Shown: one piece after another, positions 16,923 to 26,164 of the stretch
Position numbering within the stretch: position 1 is the first letter of the stretch
Layout: every line of letters starts with the position of its first letter
From: SHZL01 sp963784425
Lineage (GTDB): Bacteria; Pseudomonadota; Gammaproteobacteria; Xanthomonadales; SZUA-36
Assembly (NCBI GenBank): GCA_963784425.1
Contig: CAWARM010000008.1
Location: 130,822-194,821, forward strand
Direction of reading: 5' to 3'
DNA length: 64,000 nt
Position numbers and translations under genes: made by a program
Notes under the pieces: generated by a model
The model's database searches: none
The model's input: only the letters and a program-made list of their open reading frames with translations
What the model was told of the DNA's origin: nothing

Positions 16923-18308
16923 TTGAGCATCCAGCTTTACAACACGCTAAATCGCGCCAAGGAGGTTTTTGAACCGCAGGATCCGGCGCGCGTCACGCTC
17001 TACGTCTGCGGGCCAACGGTGTATAACTATGCCCATATCGGCAACGCCCGACCGGCAGTTATTTTCGATCTACTGCGGCGGCTGCTGTGCCTGTATTACC
17101 CACAGGTTGTCTATGCGCGCAATATCACCGATGTGGACGACAAGATCAATGCTGCCGCAGCGGAACGCGGCGTTCCCATCGAAGAGATATCCTCCCACTA
17201 TACCCGGGTCTACCTGGAGGATATGGCTGCCCTGGGCGTTCACCCTCCTACCCTGGCGCCACGGGCAACGGAACACATAGGGCCGATGCAGGCAATGATT
17301 CAGCGGCTGATTGATTCAGGCCATGCCTATGTCGCTGAGGGGCACGTGTTGTTCAATATTGAGTCGTTCCAGGATTATGGCGCACTATCGCGTCGTGACA
17401 TGCGCGAGATGGTTGCGGGCGCACGGGTTGAAGTCGCTCCATACAAGAAGCACCCGGGCGATTTCGTTCTGTGGAAACCCTCACTTGATCCACAACCCGG
17501 CTGGGACAGCCCGTGGGGCTGGGGTCGGCCGGGCTGGCACCTGGAATGCTCCGCCATGGCGGAGAGTCACCTTGGCGAATGCATTGACATCCATGGTGGC
17601 GGTCAAGACCTGATCTTTCCCCATCATGAAAATGAACTTGCCCAAAGTGTATGTTCACACGGTGGCAAGCCCCTGGCCCGCTTTTGGCTGCACAACGGCT
17701 TTGTCACCATGGACCAGCGCAAGATGTCCAAGTCCGAGGGTAATACCTTCCTGGTGCACGACCTGTTGGGCAGCTACCCGGGGGAAGTATTACGCTACCT
17801 CTTGCTCAGTGCGCATTATCGTCAGCCCCTGGACTGGTCCAATCTCGAGCTCGAACGTGCCCGGCGCACGCTGGACCGTCTTTACGGTGTGCTGCGCATA
17901 GCGGCAGAATCCTTTGGTCCGTTCAGCGCGGCCGCCCGCCCCGGTGAAGCGTTCCTGGCTACCCTGCGTGACGATCTCAACACACCGCTTGCCCTGGCTG
18001 AATTCAACCGCCTGGCGAAGGATCTGGCCAAGGCAAGTGAAGCGGGTGCTGCACAAGCACTTGCCGGCGAATTATTGGCCAATGCCGGGCTGATTGGCTT
18101 GTTGCAATCCACCCCTGAAGACTGGTTCGGCGCAGGTTCCTCGGACCAGGAGGCCGCCGCAATTGAGAGCTTGATCGACCAACGCAATGCAGCGCGTGCT
18201 GCACGGGATTTTGCCACGGCGGATCGAATCCGTGATGAACTCACCGCCATGGACATTTTGCTCGAAGACGCAGACGGCACCACTCGCTGGCGGCGTATCG
18301 ATTCCTGA
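16923..18308 (+). CDS. cysS: cysteine-tRNA ligase
   Basis: 461 residues, TTG start (TTGAGCATCCAG); no ATG or GTG fits the conserved N-terminus. It charges tRNA-Cys. Class I signatures are present: HIGN in YNYAHIGNARP, and KMSKS. The zinc ligands are the cysteine in YVCGPTVYN, the cysteine in WHLECSAMA, and the histidines in FPHHENE. Length is standard. The sufE gene follows 24 bases downstream on the same strand, so both probably share a transcript ending at the terminator at 18791-18823. Joining of a cysteine-using synthetase with a cysteine-desulfurase partner may be coincidental. Confidence 0.97.
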   Translation: MSIQLYNTLNRAKEVFEPQDPARVTLYVCGPTVYNYAHIGNARPAVIFDLLRRLLCLYYPQVVYARNITDVDDKINAAAAERGVPIEEISSHYTRVYLEDMAALGVHPPTLAPRATEHIGPMQAMIQRLIDSGHAYVAEGHVLFNIESFQDYGALSRRDMREMVAGARVEVAPYKKHPGDFVLWKPSLDPQPGWDSPWGWGRPGWHLECSAMAESHLGECIDIHGGGQDLIFPHHENELAQSVCSHGGKPLARFWLHNGFVTMDQRKMSKSEGNTFLVHDLLGSYPGEVLRYLLLSAHYRQPLDWSNLELERARRTLDRLYGVLRIAAESFGPFSAAARPGEAFLATLRDDLNTPLALAEFNRLAKDLAKASEAGAAQALAGELLANAGLIGLLQSTPEDWFGAGSSDQEAAAIESLIDQRNAARAARDFATADRIRDELTAMDILLEDADGTTRWRRIDS

Positions 18309-18332
18309 CGCAGGAACCAGGCGGAACAAGGC

Positions 18333-18752
18333 ATGCATGACCCCAAAGCCATCCAGGACGGAATCATTGCTTCCTTCAGCATGTTCGGGGAGTGGCTGGA
18401 TCGTTACCAGTACCTCATTGACCTTGGCCGCAAACTGCCGGCGCTGTCTGAGCACGAAAAAACCGACGACAAGTTGCTGGCTGGTTGCCAATCGCGAGTC
18501 TGGTTATATCTCGAAGGAGACAAAGCGAGGGTAACTATCCGCGCCAATAGCGATGCAGCTATTGTCTCCGGCCTGATTGCGCTGCTGATACAAGTCTACT
18601 CAGGTTGCTCTGCGCGGCAAATCCTTGACACTGAGCCCTACTTTATCGACGCCATCGGGCTAAGCAACCACCTTTCCCCCACTCGCGCCAACGGTCTGCA
18701 TGCCATGATTCAGGCGATCAGGCAGCATGCCCAACAACTCATCATGCAATAA
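18333..18752 (+). CDS. sufE: SufE family Fe-S cluster assembly sulfur acceptor
   Basis: 139 residues. SufE/CsdE proteins accept persulfide sulfur from a cysteine desulfurase. The acceptor cysteine is Cys52 in LLAGCQSRVW, and the family segment GLIALLIQVYSGCSAR follows, with a C-terminal SPTRANGLHAM motif. The size agrees with SufE and CsdE; which desulfurase it serves (SufS or CsdA) cannot be told because neither is in the window. It is downstream of cysS and is followed by a bidirectional terminator. Confidence 0.9.
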   Translation: MHDPKAIQDGIIASFSMFGEWLDRYQYLIDLGRKLPALSEHEKTDDKLLAGCQSRVWLYLEGDKARVTIRANSDAAIVSGLIALLIQVYSGCSARQILDTEPYFIDAIGLSNHLSPTRANGLHAMIQAIRQHAQQLIMQ

Positions 18753-18790
18753 ATTTCCACCGCGCTGACAGGCACACAACACAAACAGGC

Positions 18791-18823
18791 AAAAAAAAGG
18801 CCCCGCACCAGGCGGGGCCTTTT
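18791..18823. terminator. Bidirectional rho-independent terminator
   Basis: Hairpin AAGGCCCCGC-5-GCGGGGCCTT with A-run on the left and T-run on the right. It lies between convergent sufE and the ompA-type gene and can end both transcripts. Confidence 0.9.
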
Positions 18824-18844
18824 GATCTGAGCTACTAACCGTTT

Positions 18845-19915
18845 TTAGCGGCTAAGAACGATCAGCTCAACGCGGCGGTTTTGTGCACGTCCCGCATCGG
18901 TATCATTGCTTGCTACCGGCTGGGATTCGCCATAACCACGCGCCGTCAAACGGGTAGCGGTGATGCCCTGGGAGATCAGGTAATCCTTCACCGAATTGGC
19001 GCGGCGATCGGACAGTGCCATGTTGTACTCTTCGCTGCCTACGCTGTCGGTGTGACCGGCAACTTCAACAACCACTCGCTCCTGGGTCTTCAACAGGCCA
19101 ACGGCCTTGTCCAGAATCACGATGGCATCAGGACGCAGCGTTGCCTTGTCGAAATCAAAGTGCACGCCTTCCAGCGAAATCACGGCTTCAACTTCGCAGC
19201 CATCCAGGTCAACCACTGCACCCGGGCGGGTATTGGGGCACTTGTCTTTTTCGTTCAGTACGCCATCACCATCCAAGTCCGGATTGGGCGGAGGAGCTGC
19301 TGGCGCCGGTGCTGGAGCAGGTGCTGCAGGCGCTGGAGGTGCCTCTTTGCCGCCGAAATCATAGCTCAGACCCAGCCCGTAAATCATGTCCCGGAAATGC
19401 TGACGGGGAGCCAGGCTCTGGCCGTCCTGATCCTGGCGCCACAGTACCTGTGCACTTACCGACCAATGGGTGGCCAGCTGGCCTTTCAGACCCAGTCCAA
19501 CACTGATGTCAGTTGCATAATCCGTGTCCAGAACGCTGCGATGCTTGGTGCGACCAATGCCGGCGGCAATGAAAGGCCTCCAGGCCCCGGAGCCTATGTA
19601 GTAACGTCCCATCACGCCGTACGTGCTGAGTTTCCAGTGATCGTAGGTTGCGCCTGGAACCACGACATTGTAGTTGTCGTAATCCGAATTCAACGAATCG
19701 TACTCAAGATCAACGCTGAAATTGTCGCCGAGGAATGTTCCAAAACCCACTGAGCCCCAGACACTGCCATCACTTGTATCACGGGCCGAATCAAGGTTGT
19801 AACCACCGACCTGAGCACTGAAGTGCCAAGGCTGTGCTCCATCGGCGAAAAGTGTGCTACTGCCGAGCAAAACTACTGCTGACGCCAGTGCAATTATTAA
19901 TTTAGAGATTCTCAC
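18845..19915 (-). CDS. OmpA family outer membrane protein
   Basis: 356 residues from the GTG at 19915, chosen because AGGAGG lies 8 bases upstream and the signal peptide (MRISKLIIALASAVVLLGSS, with cleavage after LFA) starts there; the frame extends ten codons further. An eight-strand beta-barrel-like N-terminal domain (about 25-195) is followed by a Pro/Ala linker, a calcium-type segment DLDGDGVLNEKDKCPN, and the OmpA-like peptidoglycan-binding domain (about 245-356, including GHTDSVGSEEYNMALSDRRA and the Arg in NRRVELIV). It tethers outer membrane to cell wall. It is monocistronic, with the strong terminator downstream. Confidence 0.92.
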   Translation of the reverse strand: MRISKLIIALASAVVLLGSSTLFADGAQPWHFSAQVGGYNLDSARDTSDGSVWGSVGFGTFLGDNFSVDLEYDSLNSDYDNYNVVVPGATYDHWKLSTYGVMGRYYIGSGAWRPFIAAGIGRTKHRSVLDTDYATDISVGLGLKGQLATHWSVSAQVLWRQDQDGQSLAPRQHFRDMIYGLGLSYDFGGKEAPPAPAAPAPAPAPAAPPPNPDLDGDGVLNEKDKCPNTRPGAVVDLDGCEVEAVISLEGVHFDFDKATLRPDAIVILDKAVGLLKTQERVVVEVAGHTDSVGSEEYNMALSDRRANSVKDYLISQGITATRLTARGYGESQPVASNDTDAGRAQNRRVELIVLSR

Positions 19916-20112
19916 GTAACGTTCCTCCTGACCATAATTAAGCATTGCTGCAACGAGAAAATGCCCACCAAACGGAAGGCAAAGTTCTGCTGCGCTTATT
20001 CTAACCTAATCCATTGCGTTTTGTTAACAAAACATTAATGGAACACAAACTTTCGAAGACCGGCCTAACCCCCTGACTGAACTGGCTCCCCGGCCGCCAC
20101 TGCGCTCCCTGC

Positions 20113-20541
20113 CTAACGGGATTCCCCCTGTTGTTTCTGTCTCAACTCCCATCGTTCTTGTGCATCCAGGCACAGGGTGGCAATCGGCCGCGCTTCCAGT
20201 CGGTCCAGGCCAATCTCCTCGCCGGTTTCTTCGCAATAACCGTATTCACCTTCGTCGATGCGGGTCAACGCTTTTTCGATCTTGCTGATCAGTTTGCGAT
20301 ACCGGTCGCGAGTACGCAGCTCCAGGCTGTTTTCAGTCTCGCGGGTTGCACGCTCCGCTTCATCTCCAACGTCCCTGACTTCGTGCTGCAAGTTGCTGAT
20401 GGTTTCGCGTGATTCCTCCACCAACTCTTCGCGCCAGTTTTCAAGTTTTATGCGGAAGTACTCCAGTTGATTAGCGCACATGTACTTTTCTTTCTTCAGG
20501 GGTTTGTAATTCTTTTTCAATTTCACACGCTTGGTGGTCAT
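20113..20541 (-). CDS. dksA: DksA-family RNA polymerase-binding factor lacking two zinc cysteines
   Basis: 142 residues. DksA works with ppGpp in the RNA polymerase secondary channel. The coiled-coil region carries the tip segment (HEVRDVGDEAERATRE), where the Asp and Ala of the usual DxxDxA tip appear as DxGDEA. The C-terminal globular motif is CEET-17-CLDA, that is CxxT and CxxA instead of CxxC twice, so only two of four zinc ligands remain. The same CxxT/CxxA pattern is known in zinc-independent DksA2 of Pseudomonas. Alternative in-frame starts exist at MCANQ. An upstream AT-rich stretch (20560-20625) probably holds the promoter. Confidence 0.88.
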   Translation of the reverse strand: MTTKRVKLKKNYKPLKKEKYMCANQLEYFRIKLENWREELVEESRETISNLQHEVRDVGDEAERATRETENSLELRTRDRYRKLISKIEKALTRIDEGEYGYCEETGEEIGLDRLEARPIATLCLDAQERWELRQKQQGESR

Positions 20542-20727
20542 CGTGTTAATCTACTCCTTGAGGGCAAAGCAATAAGTCATATTTCACTATAAGTTATTGT
20601 TTTGTATAGTTTAATTTCGATTTCGAGCACTCTACCCGAAAAAGAAATTGCGAAGTTATAGCCGAACTGGGCCTGGACATCAAGCCTTTCACCAAAAAAG
20701 CTGCAAACAGAGTACCGCTAACCGCTG

Positions 20728-20937
20728 ATGGACAAGTTTCTGCAGTTGCTGATCCGCGGGTATCAACTCATGCTCAGCCCCATTCTGGGGCGCCATTGCA
20801 GATTTACTCCCACTTGCTCACAGTATGCGTCCGAAGCCATAGCCCGATACGGAGCTGCTCGAGGCTGCTGGCTGGGTTTCAGGCGCATCCTTCGCTGCCA
20901 GCCATTTTGCGCCGGGGGTTATGACCCCGTACCCTGA
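20728..20937 (+). CDS. yidD: membrane protein insertion efficiency factor YidD
   Basis: 69 residues. It has the family pattern: an amphipathic start (LQLLIRGYQLMLSPILG), then CRFTPTCSQYASEAI, a central GCWLGFRRILRCQPFC, and the terminal GGYDPVP. YidD aids insertion of inner membrane proteins together with YidC. It is normally beside rpmH/rnpA/yidC, so here it is detached from its usual operon. The dihydroorotase gene starts 58 bases later on the same strand. Confidence 0.93.
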   Translation: MDKFLQLLIRGYQLMLSPILGRHCRFTPTCSQYASEAIARYGAARGCWLGFRRILRCQPFCAGGYDPVP

Positions 20938-20994
20938 CAACCCGTGCGCCCCGACCAATCAAATCGCACAATCGCCCAAACTTAGCAGGAACCA

Positions 20995-22380
20995 GTGAAC
21001 ATCATGTCAAATCAGATCCCGGGTCAGATCCCGGACAAGATAGTGATCAAGAACGCAAAACTGGTGAATGAAGGCAGCATCACGGACGGTGACCTGCTGA
21101 TTGAAAAAGGCAGGATCAAGCGTTGTGGTGGTGAAATCGCTGTACCGGTGAAGGCCACCGTCATAGACGCCAAGGGATGTTATGTGCTGCCTGGCATGAT
21201 CGATGACCAGGTGCACTTTCGCGAACCCGGCATGACCCACAAAGGCGATATCGGGTCAGAATCACGCGCCGCCGTTGCCGGTGGCATCACCAGCTTTATG
21301 GAGATGCCCAACACCTCACCACCCACGGTGACCCTGGAGGCACTCGAAGCCAAATACGCCATCGCCGCGCGCACGTCACATGCCAATTATGCATTTTATC
21401 TTGGCGCCACCAATGACAACCTGGCTGTAATTCGAACGCTTGACCCCAATGCTGCGGCAGGCGTAAAGGTGTTCATGGGCTCTTCGACGGGCAACATGCT
21501 GGTGGACAACGAAGAGACCCTTGGCGCAATTTTTCGCGATTCACCGGTCATCATCGCCACCCATTGCGAGTCCACACCGCGCATCCAGGAAAATCTCAAG
21601 ATAGCCATGCAACGGTTCGGCCGTGACATACCGCCTGCCGAACACGCCCACATCCGCGACGCAGAAGCCTGTTACCTATCTTCGAGCCTGGCGGTACACC
21701 TGGCCAGGCAGCATGGCTCACAGCTGCATATCCTCCACCTTACCAGCGCGCGGGAAATGGAACTGTTCGAGCCCGGCCCGGTTGCAGGTAAATCCATTAC
21801 TGCCGAAGTGTGTGCCCATCACCTGATATTCAGCAGCGAGGATTACGCGGCTTTGGGTAATAACATCAAGTGTAACCCGGCGATCAAGTCTCCTGAAGAC
21901 CGGGCCGCGCTGCGCGCAGCCTTGCTGAGTGGCAAGCTGGATATCATTGCCACTGACCACGCACCGCATACCATCAGCGAAAAATCCAATCCCGACTATC
22001 TGCAGGCGCCGGCCGGGCTACCCCTGGCGCAGGATGTTCTGCCTTGTGTGCTGGAACTGTTTCACGATGGAGTGCTTGGGCTTACCGATATCGTAACCAA
22101 AACCGCGCACAATCCGGCCATTCGTTTCGCGGTCAAAGACAGGGGTTTTCTGCGCGAAGGTTATTTTGCCGACCTTGTGATTATTGATACCTCGACCGTT
22201 ACCGAAGTGCGCCGGGAAAATGTGCTTTCGCGTTGCGGCTGGAGCCCGTTTGAAGGCAGGCGATTCAGATCGCGCGTGGTCAGCACGCTGGTCAACGGCG
22301 TACCCGCATGGCGGGACGGAAAGATCATCGAACACAACGCAGCCCGCAGGCTTGAATTTGACCGCACCCCGCGCTCTTAA
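20995..22380 (+). CDS. dihydroorotase (class I amidohydrolase type)
   Basis: 461 residues. It should interconvert carbamoyl-aspartate and dihydroorotate in pyrimidine synthesis. The amidohydrolase metal motif appears as DDQVHFREPG (the usual DxHxH is altered to DxQVHF, with the first ligand as Asp-Gln), and further ligands in ATHCES, HILHLTSA and ATDHAPH. These segments suit dihydroorotase rather than allantoinase, but the amidohydrolase superfamily is broad. GTG at 20995 has AGGA five bases upstream; ATG at 21004 is the alternative start. It is followed by fabI after 96 bases. No other pyrimidine gene is nearby. Confidence 0.85.
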   Translation: MNIMSNQIPGQIPDKIVIKNAKLVNEGSITDGDLLIEKGRIKRCGGEIAVPVKATVIDAKGCYVLPGMIDDQVHFREPGMTHKGDIGSESRAAVAGGITSFMEMPNTSPPTVTLEALEAKYAIAARTSHANYAFYLGATNDNLAVIRTLDPNAAAGVKVFMGSSTGNMLVDNEETLGAIFRDSPVIIATHCESTPRIQENLKIAMQRFGRDIPPAEHAHIRDAEACYLSSSLAVHLARQHGSQLHILHLTSAREMELFEPGPVAGKSITAEVCAHHLIFSSEDYAALGNNIKCNPAIKSPEDRAALRAALLSGKLDIIATDHAPHTISEKSNPDYLQAPAGLPLAQDVLPCVLELFHDGVLGLTDIVTKTAHNPAIRFAVKDRGFLREGYFADLVIIDTSTVTEVRRENVLSRCGWSPFEGRRFRSRVVSTLVNGVPAWRDGKIIEHNAARRLEFDRTPRS

Positions 22381-22476
22381 CACGGCCGGCAAATTGCAGT
22401 ACCCTGCCCCAAACAATGCTTGGGACAATAATTGCCGGCCGCCATCAGCCGGCGAGCACACAACAGGAACAAAGCC

Positions 22477-23262
22477 ATGGGATTTCTCGCCGGAAAACGC
22501 GCCCTGATCGTTGGCGTCGCCAGCCCCCGATCCATTGCCTGGGGGATTGCCGAAGCAATGCACGAACAAGGAGCCGAACTCGCTTACACCTACCAGAATG
22601 AGAAACTTCTGTCGCGGGTTGAAAAAATCGCCGGGATTACCGGTTCAAACATTGTCCTCCCCTGCGATGTTGCTTCGGACGCAGACATCGAAAACGTGTT
22701 TCATCAGCTCAAAATGCATTGGGACCATTTTGACATCCTGGTGCATTCCGTGGGCTTTGCACCGCGCGAGCAGCTTGAGGGCGACTACATGGATGCCGTC
22801 ACGCGTGAAGGCTTCCAGATTGCCCACGATATCAGTTCCTACAGCTTCGTGGCATTGGCGAAAGCGGGCTTGCCCATGATGGAGGGCCGGGCCGGTGCAA
22901 TGATCACCCTGACCTACATGGGCTCTTCGCGGGCGATGCCGAGCTACAACGTGATGGGCCTGGCCAAGGCCAGCCTGGAAGCGAACGTGCGCTACATGGC
23001 CCAGAGCCTGGGTCCACGCGGGATTCGGGTGAATGCGATATCGGCTGGACCAATCAAGACGTTGGCAGCGGCGGGCATAGCCCAATTCCGCAGCATGCTG
23101 GCACACGTCGAGGAAACCGCGCCCTTACGCCGCACCATTACACCGCGCGAAGTCGGCAACGTGGCTGCATTCCTGTGTTCGGACCTCGCTTCAGGAGTAA
23201 CCGGTGAAATCAGTTTTGTAGACGCCGGCCACAACATCATCGGCATGGGCGGCCTGAAATAG
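22477..23262 (+). CDS. fabI: enoyl-[acyl-carrier-protein] reductase FabI
   Basis: 261 residues from the ATG at 22477 (MGFLAGKRALIVG); the frame opens earlier without similarity. It reduces the trans-2-enoyl-ACP double bond with NADH in each fatty-acid elongation round. The SDR nucleotide motif is GVASPRSIAWGIA, and the catalytic Tyr/Lys pair lies in the segment PSYNVMGLAKASLEANV. SAGPIKTLAA, typical of triclosan-binding FabI, follows. It is convergent with ppiD, its usual neighbour in Pseudomonas. Confidence 0.95.
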   Translation: MGFLAGKRALIVGVASPRSIAWGIAEAMHEQGAELAYTYQNEKLLSRVEKIAGITGSNIVLPCDVASDADIENVFHQLKMHWDHFDILVHSVGFAPREQLEGDYMDAVTREGFQIAHDISSYSFVALAKAGLPMMEGRAGAMITLTYMGSSRAMPSYNVMGLAKASLEANVRYMAQSLGPRGIRVNAISAGPIKTLAAAGIAQFRSMLAHVEETAPLRRTITPREVGNVAAFLCSDLASGVTGEISFVDAGHNIIGMGGLK

Positions 23263-23284
23263 CTACTAAAAGCTAGGAAATAAG

Positions 23285-25291
23285 CTAGAGGCGATCCTCG
23301 TAGACCTCAATTTTTGACTGCTTGCGCAGCAGGCGCAGGAAGCCAAAGGCTTCAGCATTGGCGGTTGCATTTGCTATGCGCCGTTTGTAGTTTTGCTGGC
23401 TGATGAGGTCGTCTTCCTTGAGTTTTCCATCGGTAACCGATGCCAGCACAACCACGGCATAACCATTGGCCAAAGGCACTGTGGCAATACTCGGGGCGTC
23501 ACCGGAGGGGCGCGCCATGCGGAATACCTGTGCCAACAAGTCTGCTGGCTGATCCTTACCCGAACGCAGCACGGAATCCGCTTCGATCAGCTCTACCTTG
23601 CCTTCCTCTGCCAGGGTCAGGGGATCAGCCCCGCCTTCCACCTGCACCTTTATTGCTTCTGCGCGCTCTGCCGCCAGTTGCATGGCCTGGTCGTGTTGCA
23701 CGCCCGCGATTACTGTGTCACGAACTTCATCCAGCGGCAGCAAAGCCTCTGGCTTATGTTCTTTCAGGCGCACCACAACCATGTGGTTTTCACCCAGTTC
23801 GACAGGATCACTAACGGAAGCCTGTTCCAGTACCAGGTCCGAAAACGCTGCAGCAACCACCGCCGGGTTTGCTGCAACACCCTCCCCACCGGCGCGGCCG
23901 AAGGGTCCGGCCACCTGGACCTTAAGTCCCAGTTGTTCAGCCGCGGAGCTCAAGGTCGTGGGATCTTCATAAATGAGGTCAACCAGGCGGTCCGCCAGTT
24001 CAAGATACTTGCGTTCCTGGGTTTCCTTCAGGACCTCGCCCAGCAATGTCTCGCGCGCTTCTTCAAAGGTCATGCCTTCAGAAGGCCGAATATCCCGCAG
24101 CTGAATTACGTGCCAGCCGAAACTGGTCTGCACCGGATCGGAAATGGGGGCATCCAGGGTCATGGCATACAGCCCGTCTTCGAATGCCTGCACCATGAAT
24201 CCGGGCTCTATCCAACCCAGGTCCCCACCCACAGCCGCAGAACCGGCGTCCTTGGAGTATTCCTTGGCCAAGGCTGCAAAATCTTCGCCGTCACGCGCAC
24301 GCTTTGCCAGGTCGGCAGCAGTTTGCCGGGCCGTTTCCACGGCAGCAGCATCAGCGCCTGGTGGGATTTCAATCAGGATGTGCGAAGCCAGGCGTGTTTC
24401 CGGGGTGACGAAGCGCGATTTTTGTTCTTCGAAGCGGGCACGCAACTGGTCATCATCCGGAGCGACGTCTTCATCCAATTTCGAAGCGTCCAGTTCGATG
24501 TACTCGATGGTTACCTGTTCCGGGGAACGGAAAAATTGCGGGTGGCTGTCATACCAGGCCTGAATGGCTTCTTCTCGGCCTCGACCTTGGGCTCTGCGAC
24601 CTTGGGCTCTGCGACCTTCGATTCAGCAGCCGGCTTCCCGTCAGCAGTCTCTTTGGCTGCGTCTGGCGTGGTATCAGCCATGCATGACCAACAAATCTGC
24701 ATTGACCACCAGGGCCTTGAAACTGCGCTGCTGGTCCTCAAACGATACAAACCGTGCAAGTTCGCTATCGGTTGCAATGGCGCTTGTTGTTATGGCGTCA
24801 GGGAATTGTCCAAGCAACAACTGGGAACGCATGCGGCTTTCAAATTCCTGGGCGGAAGTACCCTGGGCCTGCAGGCGCGACTGGTATACATCTGCGTTGA
24901 ATACACCATCCACCTGGAATGCCGGGACCTCCCGAATAGCCGCTACCAAATGTTCATCGTCCACCGTCAGTCCCGATTGCTCGGAGGCCTGTTCGATCAG
25001 TTCCTGGTCGATCAACGAGTCCAGGAATTGGCGCCTGACAATGGGCTGGTCAAAGTGCTCGGGGTCAAATTTCTCCCCCATTAGTGACTGCATGCGACGC
25101 CGGTAATTCTGAAAACCCTGCGAGAAATCGTTTGCGGTAATTTCAACATCGTTCACCTTCGCAACGCTGTTGTCCGTCGACGAACTGAAGTAGGAATTTA
25201 CACCTACAAAGGCAAACGGAACGATCAGGATGCCAAAAATAAAGAAGGCAATGATGCCACTCAACCGTTCGCGGATGACTTGAAGAACCAT
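23285..25291 (-). CDS. ppiD: PpiD-type periplasmic folding chaperone (frameshifted)
   Basis: The restored product is about 665 residues: an N-terminal membrane anchor (MVLQVIRERLSGIIAFFIFG), a SurA-N-like chaperone domain, a parvulin-like PPIase domain (near GGDLGWIEPGFMVQAFEDGL), and a C-terminal helical region. PpiD works at the SecYEG exit. The reading frame breaks twice: an in-frame TGA at 24674 caused by an ATGC duplication (GTCATGCATGGCT), and a return to the original frame near 24560. The intervening 100 bases encode an Ala/Glu/Lys linker with a 15-base tandem repeat. The two shifts cancel. Whether they are real or sequencing errors cannot be decided here. Neighbours hupB and fabI are the conserved ones. 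Confidence 0.85.
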
Positions 25292-25350
25292 ATGCTTACT
25301 CGTTAACTTGTGTGTTCATCGGGAATGTCCGGTGCCATGTTACAGGAATA

Positions 25351-25377
25351 AAAAGGGCGCCTACGGGGCGCCCTTTT
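25351..25377 (-). terminator. Rho-independent terminator after tRNA-Val/Asp
   Basis: 11-base perfect stem (AAAAGGGCGCC / GGCGCCCTTTT) with 5-base loop. On the minus strand the T-run follows, ending the tRNA transcript just before ppiD. Confidence 0.8.
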
Positions 25378-25387
25378 CGTCTCTTTA

Positions 25388-25464
25388 TGGCGGAGTGGAC
25401 GGGACTCGAACCCGCGACCCCCGGCGTGACAGGCCGGTATTCTAACCGACTGAACTACCACTCC
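25388..25464 (-). tRNA. tRNA-Asp (anticodon GTC)
   Basis: Acceptor GGAGTGG pairs with CCACTCC; the anticodon stem CCGGC/GCCGG encloses loop CTGTCAC (GTC). CCA is encoded. It follows tRNA-Val by 9 bases. Confidence 0.97.
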
Positions 25465-25473
25465 ACATATTTC

Positions 25474-25549
25474 TGGTGGGTGCTGACGGGCTCGAACCGC
25501 CGACCCTCGCCTTGTAAGGGCGATGCTCTTCCAGCTGAGCTAAGCACCC
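25474..25549 (-). tRNA. tRNA-Val (anticodon TAC)
   Basis: Acceptor GGGTGCT pairs with AGCACCC; anticodon stem TCGCC/GGCGA encloses CTTACAA (TAC). CCA is encoded. Located between hupB and tRNA-Asp. Confidence 0.97.
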
Positions 25550-25563
25550 TTGCAGAAAGCGCG

Positions 25564-25836
25564 CTAGTTTACGGCATCCTTTAGGGCTTTACCAGCCTTG
25601 AAGGCGGGGTTCTTTGAAGCCTTAATTTTGATTGCTTCACCGGTGCGCGGGTTACGTCCGGTGCGCGCTGCACGCTTCCTGACTGAGAAGGTACCGAAGC
25701 CAACAAGTGATACAGTGGCGCCTTTTTTCAGCGCTTTGGTCACGCTTTTTACTACTGCGTCTACAGCACGTCCGGCATCGGCTTTGCTCAAGCTGGCAGC
25801 GTCGGCAACTGCGTCGATAAGTTCAGATTTATTCAT
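25564..25836 (-). CDS. hupB: DNA-binding protein HU-beta
   Basis: 90 residues, standard HU length. The two N-terminal helices (MNKSELIDAVADAASLSKAD) are followed by the beta-arm sequence GFGTFSVRKRAARTGRNPRTG with the conserved Arg-Asn-Pro intercalating tip, and a C-terminal FKAGKALKDAVN. HU bends and compacts DNA. It lies just downstream of lon, the conserved lon-hupB-ppiD order. The tRNA genes begin 15 bases after its stop codon. Confidence 0.97.
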   Translation of the reverse strand: MNKSELIDAVADAASLSKADAGRAVDAVVKSVTKALKKGATVSLVGFGTFSVRKRAARTGRNPRTGEAIKIKASKNPAFKAGKALKDAVN

Positions 25837-26094
25837 ACTAGCACTCCATAGTGTGGTCAGTAAGCGATGTGATTTTTTAGGCTTGCGAATTCAACCGACA
25901 TCAGACCCCGTCGGCTGATTGAGGGCGATACGAAAGCAGCGGAGACTCCCGAAAAGCCTTATCCATCAAGGCCTGCAAGCCGTGGGTGAATAATAGTACG
26001 CGCGTGCGGACTGCGCAACACAATTCCAAACGAATGAACAAGTGATTGCTGAACTAACCTCGCCAAGCTGCTCATTGTGTGAGACAAACATAAG

Positions 26095-26120
26095 CGCCGC
26101 GTTGCAAAGGCAACGCGGCG
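26095..26120 (-). terminator. Candidate terminator downstream of lon
   Basis: Perfect 11-base stem (CGCCGCGTTGC / GCAACGCGGCG) with 4-base loop, 45 bases beyond the lon stop; the T-run is weak. The rest of 25837-26164 (hupB leader) shows no gene; it should hold the hupB promoter. Confidence 0.5.
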
Positions 26121-26164
26121 TGACCTGGTTTCAACAAAACTTTTCTATAAAAAACGATTCGTTC

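Noticed and set aside
23393..25084. 563-codon plus-strand frame opposite ppiD
   Set aside because: Long only because ppiD codon usage leaves the antisense frame open; the sequence has no family features.
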